15,427 nucleotides of DNA, from the NCBI GenBank assembly GCA_000432775.1, contig HF990321.1, positions 1 to 15,427 of the forward strand, read 5' to 3'. The stretch comes from Alistipes sp. CAG:831 (GTDB taxonomy: Bacteria; Bacteroidota; Bacteroidia; Bacteroidales; UBA932). The first letter of the stretch is position 1, and every line of letters begins with the position of its first letter. The position numbers were made by a program, and so were the translations under genes. Below are positions 1 through 6,518 of the stretch, piece by piece. The notes beneath the pieces were generated by a model. It saw only the letters and a list, made by a program, of their open reading frames with translations. It was not told where the DNA came from and searched no databases.

Positions 1-287
1 CATGCAGCGTGTGCAAGCAGATGGAGGCCACAGTGCTCTCCTCCGCAGAGGTAATGGATATGCTGTCAAATGGTTTCGTAGTGGCCAATCTCTACGTAGA
101 CGACAAGACCGAGGACGCCGAGTACCGTACCCTCGGACGCCGCTACCGCGACTTCGAGATGAAGCAGTTCGCCTCGGCTTCCCAGCCGCTGTACGCGGTG
201 GTGGACGCTGAGGGCAAGACGCTCGCAGGTCCCGTCGGAAGTTGCTCCCAGGAAGAATTCGTGGAGTTCCTCAATAAGGCAAAATAG
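1..287 (+). CDS. DsbD-like thiol:disulfide interchange protein, C-terminal thioredoxin domain (5' end missing)
   Basis: The reading frame is open from base 3 and starts outside the window; only the last 94 residues are visible. The fragment opens with C-S-V-C-K-Q-M-E, a CxxC redox pair followed by the K-x-M-E pattern typical of the periplasmic C-terminal (gamma) domain of DsbD-type proteins. It continues with LYVDDKTED, a QPLY cis-proline-like segment (S-Q-P-L-Y) and VVDAEGKTL, in the order expected for a thioredoxin fold. In this family a membrane domain passes electrons from cytoplasmic thioredoxin to periplasmic proteins and this domain delivers them. The membrane part is not in view, so a stand-alone thioredoxin-like protein remains possible. 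The gene converges on folK with a 2-base gap. Confidence 0.75.
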   Translation, partial: CSVCKQMEATVLSSAEVMDMLSNGFVVANLYVDDKTEDAEYRTLGRRYRDFEMKQFASASQPLYAVVDAEGKTLAGPVGSCSQEEFVEFLNKAK

Positions 288-289
288 GC

Positions 290-748
290 TCAGTACAGTA
301 TCTGCTTAAGCAGACGCTTTGCATAATCCCTCTCCTCGATCTGAGGATGAGGGATTTTTAATGCCGGTGTATCTACATGACGGTCCCCGTAAAGAACAAT
401 ATCGATGTCAATGGTGCGCGGCCGGTAGATACGGCGGCCCTCAGAGTCATATTCAGGCTCGTGAGCTATGCGCCCAAGCTTCTGCTCCACCCATTTGCAG
501 ACCTCCAGAAGCGGCTCGGGCGGGACTGTGGTCTCGAAGGATATGGCCTGGTTGAGAAAAGGCTCGGAACCGGGAGCCATACCCCACGGCTCGGTCTCGA
601 GCACCTCCGACTCACGGACATCTGAAAAAAGCCATGGAGCAAGCTGAGTGACTAAAAGCGACACGGCGGTGCTGAGGTTACGCCGCCTGTTCCCCATATT
701 GCTGCCGAGGATGAGATATACCCTGACGGGCTGTGGTTCGGGTATCAT
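290..748 (-). CDS. folK: 2-amino-4-hydroxy-6-hydroxymethyldihydropteridine pyrophosphokinase (HPPK)
   Basis: FolK transfers pyrophosphate from ATP to 6-hydroxymethyl-7,8-dihydropterin, the step before dihydropteroate synthase in folate synthesis, in the cytoplasm. The 152-residue product has the usual single-domain length. Visible signatures are LGSNMGNR (residues 14-21), ETEPWGM (51-57), FLNQAISFET (64-73) and the family motif RPRTIDIDIVLYGD (109-122), whose two aspartates (114, 116) correspond to the magnesium ligands; IPHPQIEERDYA follows. Its ATG overlaps the TGA of the preceding DUF59 gene by four bases, so it is probably translationally coupled as the last gene of the suf operon. It meets the DsbD-like gene tail to tail. 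Confidence 0.95.
   Translation of the reverse strand: MIPEPQPVRVYLILGSNMGNRRRNLSTAVSLLVTQLAPWLFSDVRESEVLETEPWGMAPGSEPFLNQAISFETTVPPEPLLEVCKWVEQKLGRIAHEPEYDSEGRRIYRPRTIDIDIVLYGDRHVDTPALKIPHPQIEERDYAKRLLKQILY
325..359 (+). terminator. Probable intrinsic terminator of the DsbD-like gene, embedded in folK
   Basis: Arms AATCCCTCTCCTC (325-337) and GAGGATGAGGGATT (343-356) form 13 pairs with one bulged T (348) around the loop GATCT, followed by T at 355-359. It lies 38 bases after the stop of the plus-strand gene and has a U-tract in that direction. It also encodes the conserved IPHPQIEERDY segment of FolK on the other strand, so codon constraint could contribute to its shape. Confidence 0.55.
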
Positions 749-1056
749 AGCTGTCCAAGCTCTAGTAATGCCTCATCGCTCATACGGGACTTGTCCCAGG
801 GCGGGTCGAATGTAATCTCTATCGCCACGTCCGTAACGCCTGGTGTATCGGCCACGGCTGTATGCACGTCCTCGACAAGGGTGTCGGACATGGGGCAGTT
901 GGGGGCCGTCAGAGTCATCTTGACATATACTTTGTGGTCGTCATCTATGTTCATGTCGTAGATGAGGCCCAGGTCGTAGATGTTGACCGGTATCTCGGGG
1001 TCGTAGACCTGCTTGAGGGCGCGTACGACATCGCGTGCAAGAGTTGTTTTGTCCAT
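745..1056 (-). CDS. DUF59 / MIP18-family Fe-S assembly factor (SufT/PaaD-like)
   Basis: This is a 103-residue single-domain protein of the DUF59 (FeS_assembly_P) family. Members such as SufT and the PaaD-like proteins help mature or deliver Fe-S clusters to client proteins. The sequence shows DPEIPVNIYDLGLIYDM (19-35), the conserved TAPNCPMSDTL stretch with the family's key cysteine at residue 54, and a WDKSRMSDEA tail (87-96). The SufE stop lies one base upstream of its start (base 1057 alone separates them) and it overlaps folK by four bases, so it sits in the middle of the operon. Its placement directly after sufS-sufE supports an Fe-S role; the exact client is unknown. Confidence 0.9.
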   Translation of the reverse strand: MDKTTLARDVVRALKQVYDPEIPVNIYDLGLIYDMNIDDDHKVYVKMTLTAPNCPMSDTLVEDVHTAVADTPGVTDVAIEITFDPPWDKSRMSDEALLELGQL

Positions 1057-1057
1057 A

Positions 1058-1501
1058 TCAGTTCTGTTGGCATTTAGCTTTGAGGGCGTCCTCGCGTATC
1101 TGCTCCATCATCGACACCAGTCCGTTGGCGCGGGTCGGCGACAGATTCTCGCGGAGTCCTATCTCCTCGATAAATGAATTGTCGGCAGACAGTATTTCGT
1201 CCGGAGTCCTGCCGTTGTAGACCCGGATAAGAAGTGAGATAATGCCCTTGGTAATGATAGCGTCGCTGTCCGCTGTAAACCACAGCCGGCCGTCGCGGTA
1301 CTCGCTGTCGAGCCACACCCGCGACTGACAGCCTTTGATAAGGCGCTCCTCCTGCTTTTTCTGCTCGTCGATGACGGGCAGGGAATGACCCAGCTCTATG
1401 AGGTACTCATACTTGTCCATCCAGTCCCCGAAGGCGGCGAACTCGTCCACAATCTCCTGCTGAACCTGCTTGACCGATACTGTATTGTCTGTCATTATCA
1501 T
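1058..1501 (-). CDS. sufE: SufE sulfur acceptor protein
   Basis: SufE accepts persulfide sulfur from the cysteine desulfurase SufS, stimulates it, and passes the sulfur to the Fe-S scaffold. The hallmark is KGCQSRVWL, with the acceptor cysteine at residue 58 counted from the ATG at 1501 (56 from the ATG at 1495). FxxWMDKYEYLIELG near the N-terminus and the closing LSPTRANGLVSMMEQI are also family-typical. I chose 1501 because the bases before it are A-rich and outside sufS; the in-frame ATG at 1495 would give 145 instead of 147 residues. The frame stays open up to 1579 inside sufS, but that extension is not family-like. The gene follows sufS after 26 bases. Confidence 0.94.
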   Translation of the reverse strand: MIMTDNTVSVKQVQQEIVDEFAAFGDWMDKYEYLIELGHSLPVIDEQKKQEERLIKGCQSRVWLDSEYRDGRLWFTADSDAIITKGIISLLIRVYNGRTPDEILSADNSFIEEIGLRENLSPTRANGLVSMMEQIREDALKAKCQQN

Positions 1502-1527
1502 GTTTCTTTTATTTAATTGAATTATGC

Positions 1528-2754
1528 TTATCTCAACATTTTCAAGACCCTGCGCAGAGCAGCGATAAATGCCTCGCACTCCTGCAGAGAGTTATATGCC
1601 GCCAGCGAGACACGCACCGCTCCTGTAAGCCCGAACTTGGCGAGCAGAGGCTCTGAGCACATCTGCCCGGAACGGACGGCCACTCCCATTTTGTCCAGAA
1701 GGGTAGCAATGTCACTGTGATGCGCTCCATCGACTGTAAATGATATCAGCGGCACCTTCTTTCCACCGCTGCCGACAATCCTCAGACCATCTACAGCATT
1801 CAATTCCTGCATGAGATAATCTGTCATCTTTCTCTCATTCTCGCGTATTTGCGGTCCTTTTACTGAAGCAACGAAATCAATAGCAGGCTTTAAAGACGCG
1901 GCAGCTATGAAATTGGGTGTTCCGGCCTCAAATCTCAGCGGAATACGGGCGTAAGTTGTCTTTTCATATGTCACCGTATCCACCATCTCCCCGCCTCCCA
2001 TCCATGGCGGCAGGGTCTCAAGCAGGCTGCGACGGCCGTACAGTACTCCAATACCGGTCAGCGCATAGAGCTTATGCCCTGAAAAAGAATAGAAATCACA
2101 AGGTGTCTCCTGCACGTCGATGCCCTCATGGACTATCCCCTGCGCCCCGTCGAGATGTATCATTGCACCATAGCGGTGGGCCAGGACCGTAAGCTCTCCC
2201 ACTGGATTGACTATTCCAAGCACGTTGGAGACATGGGCTGCCGAGACCATTTTGACCTTACCCTCGGCCAGAATCCGCTCCGCTGCCTCCAGGTCCCACT
2301 GTCCGTCCTCCCTTACCGGAAAATATCTCAGACGGGCGCCCGTCCTGGCACAAAGCATCTGCCATGGGACGATGTTGGAGTGGTGCTCTCCCTCCGAGAG
2401 GAGAATCTCATCTCCGGGACGGATGTACTGCTGCCCGTAGATATTGGCCAGCAGATTGATGGAGGCGGTGGTACCGGAGGTAAGGACTATCTCGTCCTTC
2501 GAGGCGGCGTTGATGAGTCCGCGGACGGCCTCCCTCCCGGCCTCGTAGTGCTCTGTAGCGGAGGCGGCCAGAGCGTAGACGGCACGGTGAACATTGGCAT
2601 TGGAGTCCTGGAGCCAGCGGGAAGTGGCCTCAATGACGCTGCGGGGTTTCTGTGTAGTGGCGGCATTGTCGAAATATATAAGCTGCCTGCCTCCTCCGCA
2701 CGCACTCTGAAGATAGGGGAAATGGCTCCTTATGTGGTCTATATCCTGTATCAT
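1528..2754 (-). CDS. sufS: Cysteine desulfurase, SufS type (PLP-dependent)
   Basis: SufS removes sulfur from L-cysteine as an enzyme-bound persulfide, releasing alanine, and hands the sulfur to SufE for Fe-S cluster assembly. The 408-residue product is full length. YFDNAATTQKP (27-37) is the N-terminal signature, EHHSN carries the cofactor-stacking histidine (124), LDGAQG binds PLP, and SFSGHKLY carries the Schiff-base lysine (228). The persulfide cysteine is Cys366 in RSGQMCSEP, where many SufS proteins have RxGHHCAQP. It is the first gene of a minus-strand operon (sufS-sufE-DUF59-folK). A likely promoter lies immediately upstream, overlapping the ruvA promoter. No sufBCD scaffold genes are in the window. 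Confidence 0.96.
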   Translation of the reverse strand: MIQDIDHIRSHFPYLQSACGGGRQLIYFDNAATTQKPRSVIEATSRWLQDSNANVHRAVYALAASATEHYEAGREAVRGLINAASKDEIVLTSGTTASINLLANIYGQQYIRPGDEILLSEGEHHSNIVPWQMLCARTGARLRYFPVREDGQWDLEAAERILAEGKVKMVSAAHVSNVLGIVNPVGELTVLAHRYGAMIHLDGAQGIVHEGIDVQETPCDFYSFSGHKLYALTGIGVLYGRRSLLETLPPWMGGGEMVDTVTYEKTTYARIPLRFEAGTPNFIAAASLKPAIDFVASVKGPQIRENERKMTDYLMQELNAVDGLRIVGSGGKKVPLISFTVDGAHHSDIATLLDKMGVAVRSGQMCSEPLLAKFGLTGAVRVSLAAYNSLQECEAFIAALRRVLKMLR

Positions 2755-2765
2755 GGCTCTTTATT

Positions 2766-2797
2766 TTTCAAAAATCTTACAAAAGTAACTAAATTTG
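2766..2797 (+). promoter_or_regulatory. Putative Bacteroidota-type promoter of ruvA
   Basis: TAAATTTG (2790-2797) is an exact match to the -7 consensus TAnnTTTG, and TTTC (2766-2769) matches three of four bases of the -33 element with a 20-base spacer. The predicted start is near 2803, about 20 bases before the ruvA ATG. Confidence 0.5.
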
Positions 2798-2812
2798 CAG
2801 AAACTTATCAGA
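2780..2812 (-). promoter_or_regulatory. Putative Bacteroidota-type promoter of the suf operon
   Basis: On the minus strand, TACTTTTG (2787 down to 2780) matches the -7 consensus TAnnTTTG exactly, and TCTG (2812 to 2809) matches three of four bases of the -33 TTTG with a 21-base spacer. The predicted leader before the sufS ATG is about 20 bases. It interleaves with the oppositely directed ruvA promoter. Confidence 0.5.
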
Positions 2813-2822
2813 AAAAAACACC

Positions 2823-3404
2823 ATGTACGACTATATCAAAGGTACGCTTGAGGAACTTTCGCCCGCAGAGGCAGTGGTCGAGTGCCACGGCATCGGCTTC
2901 AAGCTTCAGATATCCCTTAACACTTACGACCGCCTGCAGGGACAGAAAGAAGTCAGACTATACGTACACCACCATCTGCGCGAGGACGAGGAGACCCTTT
3001 ATGGTTTCTGCGACAAGGAAGAACGCCGGATCTTCGCCCTCCTCATAGGAGTCTCCGGCATAGGACCCAACACCGCCAGGATGATGCTCTCGTCCCTGAC
3101 CGCTGACGAGGTCTCCACAGCCATTGCATCAGGCGATGTCAACCGCATCAAGGGAGTCAAAGGCATAGGTCTGAAAACAGCCCAGAAGGTCATCATCGAA
3201 CTCAAGGACAAGATATCCAAGGGCGGTGCGGAACTGGACCTGTCGGGAGGCTCCACTGCCGCCAATTCATCTGAAGCATGCTCGGCCCTGATTATGCTCG
3301 GATTCACGAAAAATGCTGTGGAAAAGACAGTTGCATCCATCGTGAAGAAGGAACCCGGGCTTTCCCTGGAAGACATCATCAAAAAAGCACTAAAAATGTT
3401 GTAG
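2823..3404 (+). CDS. ruvA: Holliday junction branch migration protein RuvA
   Basis: RuvA binds four-way DNA junctions as a tetramer and loads the RuvB motor during recombinational repair. The 193-residue length is normal. The N-terminal OB-fold domain starts MYDYIKGTL and includes HHHLREDEETLYGF (49-62). Two helix-hairpin-helix motifs follow: LLIGVSGIGPNTA (73-85) and IKGVKGIGLKTAQKVIIELKDK (109-130). A serine/alanine-rich linker leads to the small C-terminal RuvB-binding domain ending in LSLEDIIKKALKML. No ruvB or ruvC lies beside it, which is common in this phylum. It diverges from sufS across a 68-base gap holding overlapping promoters. Confidence 0.97.
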   Translation: MYDYIKGTLEELSPAEAVVECHGIGFKLQISLNTYDRLQGQKEVRLYVHHHLREDEETLYGFCDKEERRIFALLIGVSGIGPNTARMMLSSLTADEVSTAIASGDVNRIKGVKGIGLKTAQKVIIELKDKISKGGAELDLSGGSTAANSSEACSALIMLGFTKNAVEKTVASIVKKEPGLSLEDIIKKALKML

Positions 3405-3428
3405 ACTCGTTTCTTTTTAATACATTTG
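3398..3428 (+). promoter_or_regulatory. Putative Bacteroidota-type promoter of gcvH
   Basis: TACATTTG (3421-3428) matches the -7 consensus exactly; GTTG (3398-3401) gives three of four -33 bases with a 19-base spacer. The -33 element overlaps the ruvA stop codon. The predicted leader of about 24 bases contains the palindrome at 3449-3460. Confidence 0.5.
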
Positions 3429-3448
3429 CATCAGTTTAACATTTAATT

Positions 3449-3460
3449 ATAACCGGTTAT
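3449..3460. repeat. 12-bp perfect palindrome overlapping the gcvH start codon
   Basis: ATAACCGGTTAT is its own reverse complement and includes the first two bases of the gcvH ATG. It could be an operator-like site or chance; nothing else in the sequence supports a specific regulator. Confidence 0.4.
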
Positions 3461-3833
3461 GAACATACCTAGCAATTTGAAGTACACAAAGGATCACGAG
3501 TGGGTAAAGGTTGACGGCGATGTAGCCACCGTCGGCATCACCGATTACGCACAGGATCAGCTCGGAGACATCGTCTTCGTAGACATTCAGACACAGGGCG
3601 AGACCCTCGCCAAGGAAGAGGTTTTCGGAGCCATCGAGGCCGTTAAGACAGTTGCCGATGCCTTCATGCCTGTATCCGGCGAGATTATCGAGGTCAATGC
3701 AGCTCTCGAGGGAGCTCCCCAGACCGTCAACACCGATCCCTACGGAGAAGGCTGGATGATCAAGATCAAGCTCTCCAACCCCGCAGAGCTCGATGAACTG
3801 ATGGACGCCGACGCTTACTCAGCCATCCTCTAG
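3459..3833 (+). CDS. gcvH: Glycine cleavage system H protein (lipoyl carrier)
   Basis: GcvH carries the aminomethyl group on a lipoyl arm between the P, T and L proteins of glycine decarboxylase, in the cytoplasm. The 124-residue protein is standard length. KYTKDHEWV (8-16), GITDYAQDQLGDIVFVDI (26-43) and the lipoylation motif with Lys63 in GAIEAVKTVADA are visible, followed by NTDPYGEGWMIKIKL. No gcvP or gcvT is adjacent, so it appears to be a single-gene unit between its own promoter and a strong terminator. A stand-alone GcvH can also serve as a lipoate relay for other complexes; the sequence alone does not decide between these. Confidence 0.97.
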   Translation: MNIPSNLKYTKDHEWVKVDGDVATVGITDYAQDQLGDIVFVDIQTQGETLAKEEVFGAIEAVKTVADAFMPVSGEIIEVNAALEGAPQTVNTDPYGEGWMIKIKLSNPAELDELMDADAYSAIL

Positions 3834-3861
3834 TTTAAAAGTGTACACATAATCTTTATAG

Positions 3862-3888
3862 GGCCGGGCAGAAATGTCCGGCCTTTTT
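3862..3888 (+). terminator. Rho-independent terminator of gcvH
   Basis: GGCCGGGCA (3862-3870) pairs with TGTCCGGCC (3875-3883) over nine positions with one G-U pair, around a GAAA loop, followed by five T (3884-3888) and a further T-rich run. Confidence 0.9.
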
Positions 3889-3890
3889 AT

Positions 3891-3898
3891 TATTTTTG
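3891..3898 (+). promoter_or_regulatory. Possible -7 element for the acyl-CoA synthetase gene
   Basis: TATTTTTG matches TAnnTTTG exactly and lies 20 bases before the ATG at 3918. The expected -33 position falls inside the preceding terminator stem and has no TTTG, so this is a weak call. Confidence 0.3.
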
Positions 3899-3917
3899 TC
3901 GGAAACACTAAATTCTT

Positions 3918-5699
3918 ATGCCTATGCTACAAGAAGTCGCTCACATCTACGACCTCCTGACTAAGCTCGAAGAGAGGTTCCCGGACAAACAGGATATGCT
4001 CTGCCGCCGCAGCGGTAAAGAATGGATCCGCTTCAGTGTCAAGGACTATGTCCGCTATTCAAATCTTCTTGCCTATGCCTTTTCGTCAATGGGATACGGT
4101 AAGGGAGATAAAGTTGTCACCATCTGCAACAACCGGCCGGAGTGGAACTTCACCGACATGGGCCTGAGTATGGCCGGTCTGATTCACGTGCCTGTCTACC
4201 CCACCCTCAGTGCAGACGAATACATCTACATATTCAACCACAGCGACGCGAAGATCATCATCATCGGCACCCTGAGCCAATACCGTAAAATCGAGCCGAT
4301 AGTCAGGAAAATGGATAAGCCGGCACGCATCTTTCTTATGGATGACTCGGATAATATCCAGTGTTTCAGAGACTTATATAAGATTGGCGAGCGTGTGGAA
4401 CTTGTTCAGAAGCCTAAAATAGAGAAAATTAAGGCCGAAACCGGTACTGACGAGCCCGTATCCATTATCTATACTTCAGGTACAACCGGGACTCCGAAAG
4501 GCGTCATGCTCTCCCACCACAACTTAATGTTCAACGCCTATGGTCATGCCGTAAAGCAGACCGTCCGCTCTGACCAGAAGATGCTCAGTTTTCTCCCCCT
4601 ATGTCACGTATACGAGAGGAGCATGAACTATGAATATCAGTATATTGGCATAAGCATCTATTACGCAGAGAGTTTAGGCACTTTGGCCAGAGACTTGGCC
4701 GACTGCCGCGCAGATGGATTCTGCGCCGTACCTCGGGTACTGGAGATGATGTACTCTAAACTGGAAGCTGCCGGCAAGCACCTCAAAGGCTTCAAAAAGA
4801 CAGTCTACGGACTCGCCTGGGACTTCGCCAATAACTATGATAACTATAATAAAAGTCTGATTTACAGAGCTAAACGCAATATATACGACCGCCTGGTCTA
4901 TAGCAAATGGAGGGAAAACCTCGGAGGACACGAGATGCTCATCGTCTCTGGTGGCTCATCCATTCAGGCTAAAATCATACGGCTCTTCAACGCAGCCCGC
5001 CTCCACATCTATGAAGGTTACGGGATGACCGAGGCATCCCCCGTTATTGCCGTTAACAATCCGGTGGAAGGAATAAACATTATCGGTACCGTCGGCAAGC
5101 CGATGGAGAGGACCGAACTGAAGTTTGCCGAAGACGGGGAGATTCTTACCAAAGGACCTCACGTCATGTTGGGATACTACAAGAATCCTGAGGCTACCCG
5201 CGAGGTAATCGACTCCGATGGATTTCTCCATACCGGAGATATCGGCCGTCTGGTCGACGGCAAATATCTGCAGATAACAGACCGGAAAAAGGAAATCTTC
5301 AAACTCTCGCTTGGAAAATATGTGGCTCCGCAAGTCATAGAGAATATGCTAAAGGAGTCCCCATACATTCAGAACTGCTTCGTCATCGGAGAAAACCAAA
5401 AATTTGCCTCTGCCATCATCATACCTGACTTCGAGCACCTGCATCACTGGGCCAAGGAAAACGGATTAGGAGAACTGGACAACCATCAGCTTGCTGCAGA
5501 CCCTAAGGCCGTCACATTCCTCCACAGCATCGTAGAGCAGACTAACTCAAAACTCGCTCCCCACGAACATATCAAACGCGAGCGTATCGTATGTGATGAA
5601 TGGACTCCGTCAAACGGATTGCTGTCTCAGACCCTTAAACTAAAACGTGCAAAACTCACCTCAAGATACAGCGGCATTATAAGTGAGATCTACCGATAA
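3918..5699 (+). CDS. Long-chain fatty acid--CoA ligase (AMP-binding family)
   Basis: This enzyme activates a long-chain fatty acid with ATP to an acyl-adenylate and transfers it to CoA, probably at the inner membrane face. Motifs of the adenylate-forming superfamily appear in order: YTSGTTGTPKGVMLSH (185-200, phosphate-binding loop), FLPLCHVYER (225-234), YEGYGMTEASP (365-375), HTGDIG (438-443) and DRKKEIFKLSLGKYVAP (455-471, hinge). The 593-residue length and the FKLS-GKYVAP hinge place it with the FAA/FadD-like long-chain group. SLGK replaces the more usual S-(G/S/N)-GK. A second ATG at 3924 is possible. It overlaps the following GNAT gene by 17 bases. Substrate chain length is not visible from sequence. 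Confidence 0.92.
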   Translation: MPMLQEVAHIYDLLTKLEERFPDKQDMLCRRSGKEWIRFSVKDYVRYSNLLAYAFSSMGYGKGDKVVTICNNRPEWNFTDMGLSMAGLIHVPVYPTLSADEYIYIFNHSDAKIIIIGTLSQYRKIEPIVRKMDKPARIFLMDDSDNIQCFRDLYKIGERVELVQKPKIEKIKAETGTDEPVSIIYTSGTTGTPKGVMLSHHNLMFNAYGHAVKQTVRSDQKMLSFLPLCHVYERSMNYEYQYIGISIYYAESLGTLARDLADCRADGFCAVPRVLEMMYSKLEAAGKHLKGFKKTVYGLAWDFANNYDNYNKSLIYRAKRNIYDRLVYSKWRENLGGHEMLIVSGGSSIQAKIIRLFNAARLHIYEGYGMTEASPVIAVNNPVEGINIIGTVGKPMERTELKFAEDGEILTKGPHVMLGYYKNPEATREVIDSDGFLHTGDIGRLVDGKYLQITDRKKEIFKLSLGKYVAPQVIENMLKESPYIQNCFVIGENQKFASAIIIPDFEHLHHWAKENGLGELDNHQLAADPKAVTFLHSIVEQTNSKLAPHEHIKRERIVCDEWTPSNGLLSQTLKLKRAKLTSRYSGIISEIYR

Positions 5700-6498
5700 C
5701 ATACCTGCCCTGCGCCGCCTCTGGAAGCAATGCTTCGAAGCAGACTCATCATTTCTGGATCTGTTCTTCGGCCAAGGATTCAAACATTGCAGGACATTTA
5801 CATTAGAGAGGGATGGAGGCATAGTCTCCGCCCTCTCCGTTTTTCCCATCTACTACAAAGGTATCAAGGGCGGATACATCTACGGAGTATGTACAGCCCC
5901 GTCGCAGCGTGGGCACGGCTACGCCATAACTCTGCTACGGGAGGCTGAACAGCATTGCGTCCTGGATGATGGAATGGAATTCTTCATACTGAGGCCAGCC
6001 AGCCCCAGTCTGTTCGGATACTATAAAAAGCAGGGCTACTCCTACAATATATACCGACACAGAGAACTGCATACACTTCCTTTGATTCCGGCCAGAATCG
6101 AGATAAGTCCATTGAGTGCCGGACAATACTATAACCTTAGACACAAATACTATTACAGAAGTGGCCTGATAGAGTGGACAGAGGGCACCTGCGATTATAT
6201 TCTATCCTACATCGATTACTGCCAGGGACAAGCAGTAGAAATCAATAATGGTGAGTCATACCTCCTATCCTACCCTTCTCCAGAAAACAACGAAATCATA
6301 GTATGTGAAGAAGCCGGACTTGAACTACAAGCAGAAAACTTGCCTACAATTCTATCTGCAATCCGCACTCTATATCCAAACGCCGCGAAAACGTTGCTCT
6401 ACATTTCCACACAGAGTCCAAAAGAAGATTTTTTACTCTGCAAGCCAGCCCACCATATCCCGGGCGGTTCCGCATTTTTTAGTTTTACAATGGAATGA
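5683..6498 (+). CDS. GNAT-family N-acetyltransferase (Eis-like), GTG start
   Basis: This 271-residue protein has an N-terminal GNAT domain. The acetyl-CoA-binding motif is GVCTAPSQRGHGYAITLLREAE (residues 68-89), with the Q-R-G-H-G-Y-A turn, followed by FFILRPASPSLFGYYKKQGY (100-119), a pattern seen in Eis-like acetyltransferases (ALRPASPSLY-like). The C-terminal half is less conserved and could bind substrate; the substrate is unknown. In this frame a TAA (5680-5682) lies directly before the GTG at 5683, so translation cannot begin earlier; the next in-frame ATG is far inside the domain. The 17-base overlap with the acyl-CoA synthetase suggests coupled translation. It ends 20 bases before the convergent mnmG stop. 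Confidence 0.85.
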   Translation: MRSTDNIPALRRLWKQCFEADSSFLDLFFGQGFKHCRTFTLERDGGIVSALSVFPIYYKGIKGGYIYGVCTAPSQRGHGYAITLLREAEQHCVLDDGMEFFILRPASPSLFGYYKKQGYSYNIYRHRELHTLPLIPARIEISPLSAGQYYNLRHKYYYRSGLIEWTEGTCDYILSYIDYCQGQAVEINNGESYLLSYPSPENNEIIVCEEAGLELQAENLPTILSAIRTLYPNAAKTLLYISTQSPKEDFLLCKPAHHIPGGSAFFSFTME

Positions 6499-6502
6499 AC
6501 AA

Positions 6503-6518
6503 AGTTCCACGTGGAACA
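6503..6518. other. parS-like centromere site 1 (intergenic)
   Basis: The 16-mer AGTTCCACGTGGAACA differs from the ParB-binding site TGTTCCACGTGGAACA only at its first base; its inner 14 bases are a perfect palindrome. It fills the 20-base gap between the convergent GNAT and mnmG stop codons. It has no loop or T-run, so it is not a terminator. Confidence 0.8.

Noticed and set aside
1502..1579. Longer SufE with 26 extra N-terminal residues reaching into sufS
   Set aside because: The extension overlaps the sufS 3' end by about 50 bases, has no family similarity, and two good ATGs lie just after the sufS stop.
2128..3048. 306-residue plus-strand open frame across sufS and ruvA
   Set aside because: It is antisense to sufS, then out of frame over ruvA; its translation has no recognisable fold and it runs through two promoters.
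4183..4190. TTCACGTG half-site resembling parS in the acyl-CoA synthetase gene
   Set aside because: Only one half matches; the other arm (CCTGTC) does not, so ParB binding is not expected.
6401..6420. DnaA-box-like TTTCCACAC near mnmG, considered because parS suggests an origin
   Set aside because: A single poor match with no cluster and no AT-rich unwinding region; there is no evidence that oriC itself is in this window.
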